Assembly: GCA_964534315.1 (NCBI GenBank)
Contig: CAZHOV010000086.1
Coordinates: 1-23,738 of the forward strand
Source of the DNA: CAZHOV01 sp964534315
Lineage (GTDB): Bacteria; Bacteroidota; Bacteroidia; Chitinophagales; Saprospiraceae
DNA length: 23,738 nucleotides
Direction: 5' to 3'
Part shown: positions 1 to 6,403 of the stretch, in pieces
How the letters are laid out: each line of letters opens with the position of its first letter
Numbering within the stretch: the stretch's first letter is position 1
Position numbers and translations under genes: made by a program
The notes under the pieces: generated by a model
What the model saw: the letters and a program-made list of their open reading frames with translations, nothing else
Database searches by the model: none
Told to the model about the DNA's origin: nothing

Positions 1-16
1 CCAAAGAAGAAAGTTT

Positions 17-51
17 GGTGTTTCGAAACACGAATAGTGTTTTGAAACACC
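17..51 (+). repeat. Intergenic hairpin repeat, copy 1
   Basis: A 15-bp stem (arms 17-31 and 37-51, one G-U type mismatch) with a 5-base loop. It is preceded by CCAAAGAAGAAAGTTT and followed by CTC. The same flanks and stem layout recur at 4342-4395 (inverted), and related copies lie at 1475-1505 and 4505-4556, so this is one member of a dispersed family. All four copies lie outside intact genes. A role as bidirectional terminator or as a non-autonomous mobile repeat is inference. Confidence 0.75.
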
Positions 52-69
52 CTCAGGCTACGATCTTTG

Positions 70-83
70 GCCGCGAAAGCGGC
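70..83 (+). terminator. Short GC-rich hairpin, possible terminator
   Basis: GCCGC, a GAAA tetraloop and GCGGC are followed by TTTAT. The stem is only 5 bp and the T-run short, so this is weak. It could end a plus-strand gene lying left of the window. Confidence 0.3.
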
Positions 84-141
84 TTTATGTTAGGCCCCTA
101 TAAATGTTAAGCCCTTGATTCGCATGACTCATGGTTTTTAA

Positions 142-420
142 TTATTTTAAGGAAAATTGGATAGGAAGATAGCAAACAGTTGAAGTCGCTTTTCCATTTT
201 TTCTTGCCGGAATCCAATGGCCATATGTCTCTATTAATTGACGAAAGACTTTAATTGCCTCTTCGTTTAATTCATCATTTGGGCTGTTTACCAGCGATAT
301 TTCGGAAATCGAGCCGGTCTTTCCGACCATAAACTTAATGATGCTTTTTCCTTCCAAACCTTGTTTTCGGGCAGTTAAGGGATAATTAATATGATCCAGG
401 AAAATTTTTTGATGGGGCAT
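142..420 (-). pseudogene. TonB C-terminal domain fragment (5'-truncated)
   Basis: The 92 residues resemble only the C-terminal domain of energy-transducing TonB-type proteins. They carry the pattern INYPLTARKQGLEGK, then a central KFMVGKTGSISEISLVNS strand pair, and a WIPARKNGKA segment near the end. In this family the domain touches outer-membrane receptors from the periplasm and needs an N-terminal membrane anchor, which is absent here. The frame stays open upstream only to about 447, where a stop occurs, and no signal peptide or membrane helix is present. It lies head-to-head with a channel gene that is also cut at its 5' end at the same place, so both look truncated by one rearrangement. 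A free-standing small protein is possible but less likely. Confidence 0.6.
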
Positions 421-1407
421 CTGTCCGTTTTTTCTTTTCGTAATTATTTAGCGGGGAACCTTCCCAGAGGGATAGAACGGCAAATGTTTCTGAAGGAGTG
501 GCTGTTTCCCGATGAGTTGGGGTTTACGTATCAATACGAGGCAACAGATATGGAAGGGTTGCTGGGCGGGCTGCAGAATGGCCGGTTTGATGTTGCTTTG
601 GGAGCTATTTCTATTACTCCATCCCGGGAACGTTTAGTCGATTTTACCCAGGCGGTCAATCCATCTGGTACGGGAATCGCCGTAGCCAAAGATTCTATAA
701 AAAATGCCTTTCAGTTGTATTGGAAACCCATTCTAGTTAGCCTGTTGAGATTAATTGGTCTATTACTCCTGGTATTATTGATTTCCGGTACCTTGGTCTG
801 GCTGGTAGAGCTCACCAGTAAACATTCTCAATTTGATCGTAAAATTTCAGGCCTTGCTGATGGACTTTGATGGTCTGCAGTAACGATGTCTACTGTAGGG
901 TACGGAGACAAGGTTCCCAGAACCTGTCTTGGAAAAATACTGGCAATGGTCTGGATCTTTACCAGTATCATCTTGATCTCTCTATTTACAGCAAATGCAA
1001 GCGCCATTTTTTCTACTACCAAGGTAGAGTCGCACATCCAAACGAAAAAAGATTTGCTTAATGTGCGGGTTGGAGCCTCGTTAAAATCTTCTGGTCAGGA
1101 ATTTTTGATCAGAGAAAAGATTGACCACCAGGCTTATGATTCGGTAGAAGAAGCCATAGAGGCGATGCTGACCGGTAAAATTGATTGCGTGGTATCCAAT
1201 GTGCCGGTCTTACTCTATCTGAATAATTCTAAATATCCGCAGAGACTCGCAATCGCTCCAAAGCTGCTACTAAAAAACAATATGGGAATAGCATTAGCAA
1301 ACGATAGCCCGTTGAGAGAAGAAATTGATCAGGTATTGCTTCGGAAAATCTCAGAGCCTAAATGGCAAAATGCAGTCTATTCTTATCTGGGAGAGGAGTT
1401 TTATTAG
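391..1407 (+). pseudogene. Glutamate-receptor-like K+ channel, truncated and with an in-frame TGA
   Basis: The layout is that of bacterial ionotropic glutamate receptors (GluR0 type): ligand-binding lobe, membrane helix, pore loop, membrane helix, second lobe. Seen here are part of lobe 1 (GRFDVALGAISITPSRERLVDFT), helix 1 (about 715-820), the K+ selectivity filter TMSTVGYGD (883-909), helix 2 (about 930-1010) and lobe 2 to the end. Two defects are visible. The start of lobe 1 and the signal peptide are missing, and the sequence before about 450 does not resemble the family. Codon 868-870 is TGA, directly before TGG, where many such channels have two tryptophans, so a single TGG to TGA change explains it. 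The reading frame is otherwise intact from 391 to the TAG at 1407. A sequencing error at the TGA cannot be excluded. Confidence 0.8.
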
Positions 1408-1409
1408 AA

Positions 1410-1441
1410 GGGGATGACTCATTTATTAATGAGTCATCCCC
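1410..1441. terminator. Perfect 13-bp inverted repeat, terminator
   Basis: Arms GGGGATGACTCAT (1410-1422) and its exact complement (1429-1441) enclose the loop TTATTA. It begins 2 bases after the channel stop codon and a T-rich stretch follows (1448-1455). The symmetric stem could serve both the channel relic and the convergent DUF2911 gene. Confidence 0.75.
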
Positions 1442-1456
1442 GAGAGATTTTTTTAT

Positions 1457-1510
1457 TTTGGGAGGTCTGTTTTGTGGCTCGTAACACCAAAGGTGTTATG
1501 AGACATCCTC
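1457..1510 (+). repeat. Intergenic hairpin repeat, copy 2
   Basis: A 14-bp stem (1475-1488 and 1492-1505; one mismatch and one G-U) with loop AAA has the core AACACC-AAA-GGTGTT and ends in CATCCTC, as in the other copies. Its left flank is GGGAGGTCTGTTTT, the same word that forms the arms of the large inverted repeat at 4392-4443. It lies between two convergent genes. Confidence 0.7.
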
Positions 1511-1571
1511 AGAATTTTTTTTAGTTTAGGCAACATGCCCATTAGAAAGGTTGATGGTTTGAAACACAACA

Positions 1572-2423
1572 TTACTTCTTCATCCACTTCATTTTCATTT
1601 TTTCGTTGGCATCGGCATAGCCATTATTGCCTGCTTTACGAGCGGCATCAGTCGACATGGCGAGTGCTTTCATGGCATCGTCTTTTTTACCAAGATCCAT
1701 TAAGATTTGCGCTTTCTTTCTTAAGTGCCAGTATCTTGGTTCGTCTACATTGGTGGCTTTGTTGATCCAGTCAAGAGCTATTTCAAGGTCTTTGCCGGTA
1801 TCGTGGTAGTAAGAAGCCGCGGCGTAATAGTCTCCGGCTGAAGGGCCGCCAAGGGTTCGTTCGATGCTGGCATTTACCTTTTCATCTGGGTTGACGCTTA
1901 ACGTTAAAGGAACGTGGTAGCTTCCCCATTGAAGCGCAATTACCGCTCCATCGTGACGGATATTGTCGATTCCGATAAAAAAGGTTTCCTGAGGATGTTG
2001 TACTTTTTTGGCTTTTACGTTGAAACGGGCAAGTTCCTGGCTCTCGTCATAGTCACCCACTCTGCCGCCAAGAGTAAGATCTTTATAAAGCATTACTGTC
2101 CAGTCTGTTTTACCGGGGATACTGTAGATAGCGTATTTTCCTGCAGGTACTTCTTTACCTTCAATTTTAACATCATCGCTGAACGAGATTGTCGTTGCAG
2201 CATTTGCACCGGTACGCCAGATCCTTCCAAATTTTTCTACATCCACAAACAACTCCCGGCCCTTAACACTGGGGCGCGAAAATTCAAGAACAATATCCGT
2301 AAGGCCAACCTTTTGCTCAAATTTTGCGGTCGGACTTGGCATCGGCCGTTCGATCTGAGCGTCTACAGTTGTGGTTAGCAATAGACCAACAAGAGGAAGA
2401 CAGAATAAAATCAGTTTTTTCAT
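1572..2423 (-). CDS. DUF2911 domain protein, secreted
   Basis: The 283-residue protein opens with a lysine pair, a hydrophobic core and VDAQ, a typical Sec signal peptide (residues 1-22). Residues about 30-185 match the DUF2911 family common in Bacteroidota, with the segments EFSRPSVKGRELF, WRTGANAATTISFSDDV and VPAGKYAIYSIPG. The C-terminal 80 residues are helical and TPR-like (AASYYHDTGKDLEIALDWINKA). The biochemical role of the family is not known to me; export to the periplasm or outer surface is inferred from the signal. It is transcribed alone, divergent from mgsA, with a TAnnTTTG motif upstream at 2478-2485, and it converges on the channel relic. The ATG at 2423 is fixed by the signal peptide. 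Confidence 0.88.
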   Translation of the reverse strand: MKKLILFCLPLVGLLLTTTVDAQIERPMPSPTAKFEQKVGLTDIVLEFSRPSVKGRELFVDVEKFGRIWRTGANAATTISFSDDVKIEGKEVPAGKYAIYSIPGKTDWTVMLYKDLTLGGRVGDYDESQELARFNVKAKKVQHPQETFFIGIDNIRHDGAVIALQWGSYHVPLTLSVNPDEKVNASIERTLGGPSAGDYYAAASYYHDTGKDLEIALDWINKATNVDEPRYWHLRKKAQILMDLGKKDDAMKALAMSTDAARKAGNNGYADANEKMKMKWMKK

Positions 2424-2477
2424 TATAAATTGAATTTTTTTTAAAGAATAGGTTTAAAAAACGTGTAATTTCAACCA

Positions 2478-2485
2478 CAAAATTA
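2478..2485 (-). promoter_or_regulatory. -7 promoter element for the DUF2911 gene
   Basis: On the minus strand the sequence is TAATTTTG, an exact match to the Bacteroidota -7 consensus TAnnTTTG, 55 bases before the ATG at 2423. No clear TTG is found at -33. Confidence 0.45.
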
Positions 2486-2506
2486 GTTTTTTCCGCTTGG
2501 AAAAAA

Positions 2507-2514
2507 TAGCTTTG
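2507..2514 (+). promoter_or_regulatory. -7 promoter element for mgsA
   Basis: TAGCTTTG matches the TAnnTTTG consensus and lies 30 bases before the mgsA ATG. It is back-to-back with the minus-strand element at 2478-2485, so the two genes probably share one divergent control region. A -33 TTG is not evident. Confidence 0.5.
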
Positions 2515-2544
2515 CACCCATCTTCAATGATTTAATTTTTACGC

Positions 2545-2907
2545 ATGACAATAGCCGTAGTCGCACATGACGGAAAAAAGGCCGAAATGGTCGCCTTTAT
2601 AAAAGATCATTTTGATCTGTTTAAATCCAAAAATATCACCCTAATAGCCACGGGCACAACCGGCTCCCACGTTGAACGAGCCGGCCTGGAGGTTGAGCGA
2701 ATGGAAAGCGGACCCTACGGGGGTGATGCTCAGATTGCCAGCCGTATTGTAGAAGGAAATATTCAGATGGTTATCTTTTTCAGAGATCCGCTGGGTAAAC
2801 ATCCCCATGAAGTAGACGTCAATATGTTAATGCGGCTTTGCGATGTGCACAATATCCCCCTGGCTACTAACATTGCTACTGCTAAACGGTTAGTTGACAC
2901 CTTATAA
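2545..2907 (+). CDS. mgsA: Methylglyoxal synthase
   Basis: This enzyme converts dihydroxyacetone phosphate to methylglyoxal and phosphate, a cytosolic bypass of lower glycolysis used when phosphate is short or sugar phosphates accumulate. The 120 residues show the phosphate-binding TGTTG (36-40), SGPYGGDAQIA (55-65) with catalytic-type D61, FFRDPL with D81, and PHEVDV with H88 and D91. These line up with D71, D91, H98 and D101 of the E. coli enzyme at a constant offset of 10, without gaps. The length is slightly shorter than the about 150 residues of E. coli because the N- and C-terminal extensions are missing, as in many short homologues. It is monocistronic, and its 3' end overlaps a truncated gene on the other strand by 6 bases. 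Confidence 0.95.
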   Translation: MTIAVVAHDGKKAEMVAFIKDHFDLFKSKNITLIATGTTGSHVERAGLEVERMESGPYGGDAQIASRIVEGNIQMVIFFRDPLGKHPHEVDVNMLMRLCDVHNIPLATNIATAKRLVDTL

Positions 2908-3237
2908 TAGAGTAGTTGTTCTTATGGTATGGTTATCAGCGATTTCTGATCCCAAGGTATACCAGGTAGCATCAGGAAGAAAAAGTTCGGTGATTTGGTT
3001 GGCCGGAACGGGAAAGTTGAGCGTCAGCCCTGTCGCTGGAACTTCAATCGTAACGTTGGTAGGGGCATCCGTTTCGACCAGAAATGAAAATTCAGGTGGC
3101 GTGTTGAAAAAGAGGTCAATATTTTCCATGTATCCACACCAAAAGGTCGTTCCTTTAGTCGATTGCGCGCACAATTTAGATTGAAAAAGACTGTAGACAA
3201 AGACTAAAGTAAACAGCAGAAGTTTATAATTTTGCAT
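2902..3237 (-). pseudogene. N-terminal fragment of an IgGFc-binding-like surface protein
   Basis: 111 residues: a signal peptide (hydrophobic core, then KLCAQ, about residue 25), then STKGTTFWCGYMENIDLFF and a beta-rich stretch ending in TWYTLGSEIADNHTIRTTT. This resembles the start of large Bacteroidota surface proteins with an IgGFc-binding-type N-terminal domain, which normally continue for many hundreds of residues and often end in a gliding/type IX secretion sorting domain. Here the frame stops at once at the 3' end of mgsA, so the rest has been lost by deletion or rearrangement with a breakpoint near 2905. The family call is from pattern recognition, and a short intact protein cannot be ruled out. 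Confidence 0.6.
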
Positions 3238-3923
3238 AGGTAAAGACGATTAAGGCAAAACAACGACAAGCGAATTCAGAACATTAATTTATTCTGGAAG
3301 TTTCATAGGTACCAATATATAGGTATAATTTTTAAAGTAAATGACGGTTAAATTGCAACGATCGTTTTTTTTCTATACTTTTGAGATGTAATTCAAACGA
3401 AAAATTCTCCATCCAATTGGATAATTCCATTTATCTGTTGAACTAGTACTCGAACGAAAAGGCTGAAACATGAAATGCATTGGGATAAAGCTATCTACAA
3501 TAGCCTTTCATTATTATGCTACAAACAAGTGGTTTTGTCATGGAGCTAACAGAAAAGTTAGTGATACATCTATCCAATGAATATTGCGAAAACAAATGTT
3601 CATTGGATGGAGCATTACATTGTCGCTTAGGTTACAGGAAATCTTTCTATGAATATAGGAAAAACCTGATCCTTTAAAGGAATATATTAAATAAAACCTG
3701 CATGTTTAGTCAGTTTTATCTCTTAGATAGTTAGAAGCGAACAAGCTTCTCACACCCCAATGACCTCGGAAAAGAAGCATTTTAACTCCGTTACACTACA
3801 AACATAACACGTTACACACCTTATTTAATCTAGAAGCTCCTTTCTATTATTAATTTATTAATAATAAGGATGTTATATATCTATTACACTAATAATTTTA
3901 TTAAAATTAAAAACTAAATTATC
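3238..3923. other. AT-rich stretch without a convincing gene
   Basis: Six-frame reading gives only short open frames with no recognisable protein, and I see no tRNA. It contains a promoter-like pair (3353-3383), a 10-bp stem ATCCAATGAA/TTCATTGGAT (3572-3581 and 3599-3608), a small CTAAC/GTTAG hairpin (3546-3561), and an A/T palindrome ATTATTAAT/ATTAATAAT at 3846-3865 just ahead of the PKD gene. A non-coding RNA or a long leader of the PKD gene is possible but unproven. Confidence 0.5.
3353..3383 (+). promoter_or_regulatory. Promoter-like TTG / TACTTTTG pair
   Basis: TTG at 3353-3355 and TACTTTTG at 3376-3383 are separated by 20 bases, matching the Bacteroidota layout TTG-N17-23-TAnnTTTG. The next plus-strand gene starts 540 bases later, so any transcript would begin with a long untranslated segment or be non-coding. 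Confidence 0.45.
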
Positions 3924-4292
3924 ATGCAGACTTTGAAGAATGTTATTTTCACACTTTTTGTTTCTTGTCTAGTTTTTGTTTCTTTTTCAACAGTTCAAGC
4001 GGAAATTTATCCGGTAGTAGGGGCTGAGCAGTCCTGCCAGGCGGATTTTGCTTCTAACAAGTGCACTACAGTAGAAGGCCGTATGGTTTTTAACAATTTA
4101 TCTACAGGTAATATTGCTGATTATCATTGGGATTTTGGTGACGGTTCAACTAGCGGATCTGGAGCTGGTCAGGTTGAACACATTTACTCAGCTAACGGCA
4201 CTTATGAAGTAACACTAGATGTTAAAGATGTAAACGGAAATACGAATCGGTTTGTAGAGATTATCGTGATTGGTGATATAGATGGAGTGTAA
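3924..4292 (+). CDS. Small secreted single-PKD-domain protein
   Basis: The 122-residue protein has a signal peptide (residues 1-26, ending VQA), then one PKD domain with the hallmark WDFGDGS (69-75) followed by HIYSANGTYEVTLDVKDVNG. PKD domains are beta-sandwich modules of extracellular proteins, usually tandem copies in adhesins or polysaccharide-degrading enzymes. A lone PKD domain with no catalytic or sorting domain is unusual. Two cysteines (C38, C47) could form a disulfide. No anchor or type IX sorting domain is visible, so it is probably released or loosely surface-bound. It is followed directly by a terminator and a field of hairpin repeats. Binding target unknown. Confidence 0.85.
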   Translation: MQTLKNVIFTLFVSCLVFVSFSTVQAEIYPVVGAEQSCQADFASNKCTTVEGRMVFNNLSTGNIADYHWDFGDGSTSGSGAGQVEHIYSANGTYEVTLDVKDVNGNTNRFVEIIVIGDIDGV

Positions 4293-4311
4293 GGATAGGT
4301 TATCCTTTTTT
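4291..4311 (+). terminator. Intrinsic terminator of the PKD gene
   Basis: AAGGATA, loop GGT, then TATCCTT running into a T-tract (4306-4311). The left arm overlaps the stop codon of the PKD gene. Confidence 0.65.
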
Positions 4312-4341
4312 CAAAAGGCTGTCCCAAAGATCACTCTAGAG

Positions 4342-4376
4342 GGTGGCTCCTAGCACCTTTGGTGTTAGGAGCCACC
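4342..4376 (-). repeat. Intergenic hairpin repeat, copy 3 (inverted)
   Basis: A 16-bp stem (4342-4357 and 4361-4376, one G-U) with loop TTT. Read on the minus strand it is preceded by CCCAAAGAAGAAAGTTT (4379-4393), the same flank as copy 1, and followed by CTC. It is the best-paired member of the family. Confidence 0.75.
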
Positions 4377-4391
4377 AAACTTTCTTCTTTG

Positions 4392-4443
4392 GGAGGTCTG
4401 TTTTTACTAAAACATTACAATTTTTTAGTAAAAACAGACCTCC
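4392..4443. repeat. Perfect 21-bp inverted repeat
   Basis: The arms at 4392-4412 and 4423-4443 are exact complements around a 10-base loop. The outer part of each arm is GGAGGTCTGTTTT, which also flanks hairpin copy 2 at 1462. It lies between the convergent PKD and helical-repeat genes. It could be a strong bidirectional terminator or two facing copies of the same repeat edge; the sequence alone does not decide. Confidence 0.7.
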
Positions 4444-4504
4444 TAAAATATAGTAGAGGTCAAAGTTTCTAACTGAGCATTTTTCAGAGAAATACAACAC
4501 GCTT

Positions 4505-4556
4505 AAAGAAGAAAGTGTAGGGCCTCAAAACATCAAAGGAGTTTTGAGGCATCCCC
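4505..4556 (+). repeat. Intergenic hairpin repeat, copy 4
   Basis: AAAGAAGAAAGTGT is followed by a 10-bp perfect stem GCCTCAAAAC/GTTTTGAGGC (4522-4531 and 4541-4550), inner loop ATCAAAGGA and then ATCCCC. It is a diverged copy of the family at 1, 1457 and 4342. Confidence 0.65.
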
Positions 4557-4634
4557 AAGTATGGAAATACGTTGTCAACTATCTGAAAACTGAACACAAT
4601 AGGAATAAAAACTTTCCTGTACAAAGAGCATACC

Positions 4635-6140
4635 CTAGTCGAGCGTTTTTAGGACTAGAGGCCACAATTCTTCGTAAGGAATAATTTCTATTTGGTGAAG
4701 TTGGAGGGTTACATCAATAGGATGGGCATGGATTTTCTCAAAGTCCTTTTTCGAGGCCTTTTCGGTGGGTACTTTTTCGAAGTCGTTTTTTATGGTTTTA
4801 TCGAGCATTTTAAAAAACAAATGACTTCTTTTCGTTTCTTCACTTTTTAGATATCGATTGGCAAATCTGCGGGCATTATCGATTTTAGTCAAGGCTTTAT
4901 CATAGTTTTTTTCTGCTAATAGGAATAATACCTGAATGATCCAAATTGGTATTTTCAGTCCCCTTTCTTGTTGGGTATACATATTTACTTCGTTGATAAA
5001 TTTCGACCGTTTAAATCTCCTTTTCTTCACCCCCGGGAGATCTTCCTGCAACTCATTGATAAATTGCAAGTAATGTAAATAAGCTTCGAAGAGTACCCAA
5101 TTTTCGCGGTTACTAGAAGGTAAAAAATTAAAGCGTTTATGACTAAAAGCCTTTTCAACAATTTGATAAGCTTTCTTGTATTCTCCGGTATGCATGCAGA
5201 GTAAATAATAGTGCTCTAGTGTTTTAAACCAATTGGCCCGCCCATCGGTAAGAATATTTAGGCACTTTTCTGCAGCTTTTTTTCCTTTTTCATATTCCTG
5301 AAGATAAGTGTAGCAGGTAATCATATTTTGTAAGATCAAGACTATATTGATCTTAGCGTGAAAAGGCTTACTTTCCAAAAAGTCAATCCGGCGCTTTCCG
5401 ACTTCGATGGTTTTTTGATAATCTTTTATCCCCATGTAGTAAAAAATCTCCAGTAGTGCAGTTAATTGGTGTAATCGAAGAGAATCGTATTTCGCGGTAT
5501 ATTGATTTAGTTTAACGACACTTTCTTTGACTTCATTATTTAGTAAGTTTTCATCTACCTGCCCCATGGTATAGTCGAGAATAAATTTAGTGTATGCTTT
5601 CTCGGCCAGCATTTCGGCATTAAAAATCTGCTCGTATTTCGTAGCGACGTTGTCATATTCTTCATATTTTTTTCTATTTCGTTCGTACAGGCCATGATGT
5701 ATCCTTAGCTGTCGAGCCGTATCCAGTACAAGATCGGTGAAGTCATATTTAATGGCTTTTAAGTATACTTTTCGAAGAAGTTTGACGGCGGCACTCCGGG
5801 CTTCCCGCCCCAGAAGTATTTTTGCGGAAGCCCAGTCTTTACTGCAGGTATAGTAGGCTCGTTGATAGTCGTTAAACTCCGCCCTTTTAACATCAATAAA
5901 GAAAATCGTATTGCGGAGTCGCTTCGTCAGTTCATTTTTTAGCCTGGTGTACCTTCGGTCGGAAGGATCCGTTCCAGAGATTGCTTGGGCCGCTTCTTCG
6001 TCTGTGGTAAATTCACCGCTGGCAATACCTCTGTACAACTGGCCTAAATGCGTCTCCTCGTCAAAATTTTCACCAAGAATGTTGATGGAGCGCGTTTTTT
6101 GCCGATTCAAAATTTGTACAAGCTCGAGCAACTCTTTCAT
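4635..6140 (-). CDS. Helical-repeat (TPR-like) protein of unknown function
   Basis: 501 residues, highly charged, almost wholly predicted alpha-helical, with no signal peptide and no membrane segment, so probably cytosolic. Stretches such as YQKTIEVGKRRIDFLES, YEKGKKAAEKCLNILT, GEYKKAYQIVEKAF and NYDKALTKIDNARRFANRYL have the spacing of degenerate tetratricopeptide-type helix pairs in residues about 220-440. The N-terminal 110 residues (TDPSDRRYTRLKNELTKRLRNTIFF) form a separate region that I recognise only as typical of large Bacteroidota/Saprospiria proteins of unknown role. TPR folds bind other proteins; no partner is evident. It is divergent from the PAS histidine kinase across a 263-bp spacer with two hairpins, so co-regulation is possible but unproven. 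Confidence 0.8.
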   Translation of the reverse strand: MKELLELVQILNRQKTRSINILGENFDEETHLGQLYRGIASGEFTTDEEAAQAISGTDPSDRRYTRLKNELTKRLRNTIFFIDVKRAEFNDYQRAYYTCSKDWASAKILLGREARSAAVKLLRKVYLKAIKYDFTDLVLDTARQLRIHHGLYERNRKKYEEYDNVATKYEQIFNAEMLAEKAYTKFILDYTMGQVDENLLNNEVKESVVKLNQYTAKYDSLRLHQLTALLEIFYYMGIKDYQKTIEVGKRRIDFLESKPFHAKINIVLILQNMITCYTYLQEYEKGKKAAEKCLNILTDGRANWFKTLEHYYLLCMHTGEYKKAYQIVEKAFSHKRFNFLPSSNRENWVLFEAYLHYLQFINELQEDLPGVKKRRFKRSKFINEVNMYTQQERGLKIPIWIIQVLFLLAEKNYDKALTKIDNARRFANRYLKSEETKRSHLFFKMLDKTIKNDFEKVPTEKASKKDFEKIHAHPIDVTLQLHQIEIIPYEELWPLVLKTLD

Positions 6141-6230
6141 AAGAGAGATTCAGATTATTTTAGTAATAAGGAGTAATTTTAAGCCCGGTGCATTTACCTT
6201 TAAATTAAAAAGAAAAAGAACGATATCCGT

Positions 6231-6289
6231 ATTTTTTGGAAAAAATTTATTCCAAAAAATGAAAAATACTTTTTTAGAGAAAAGTATTT
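6231..6289. repeat. Two back-to-back AT-rich hairpins between divergent genes
   Basis: Hairpin 1: ATTTTTTGGAA (6231-6241) pairs perfectly with 6250-6260. Hairpin 2: AAATACTTTT (6264-6273) pairs perfectly with 6280-6289. They sit 3 bases apart midway between the helical-repeat gene and the histidine kinase. They may be regulator half-sites or transcript hairpins; no T-tract marks them as terminators. Confidence 0.5.
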
Positions 6290-6403
6290 CTAAAGTTTTA
6301 TTGTAAAACTGCTATTGTTTTTGGTGGTTTAAGAAATAACCTATTTAAAAACTTATGATAAAGAAATATTTTTTGCATATTAGTAGCTACTTCTGTTATT
6401 AAT

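Noticed and set aside
868..870. TGA recoded as tryptophan or selenocysteine
   Set aside because: Other genes here end with TGA, the pore tryptophan is normally TGG, and the gene is also truncated at its 5' end, so simple gene decay is a better explanation.
3470..3580. Short open frame in the 3238-3923 stretch
   Set aside because: About 36 codons with no recognisable similarity, no start context and no conserved features.
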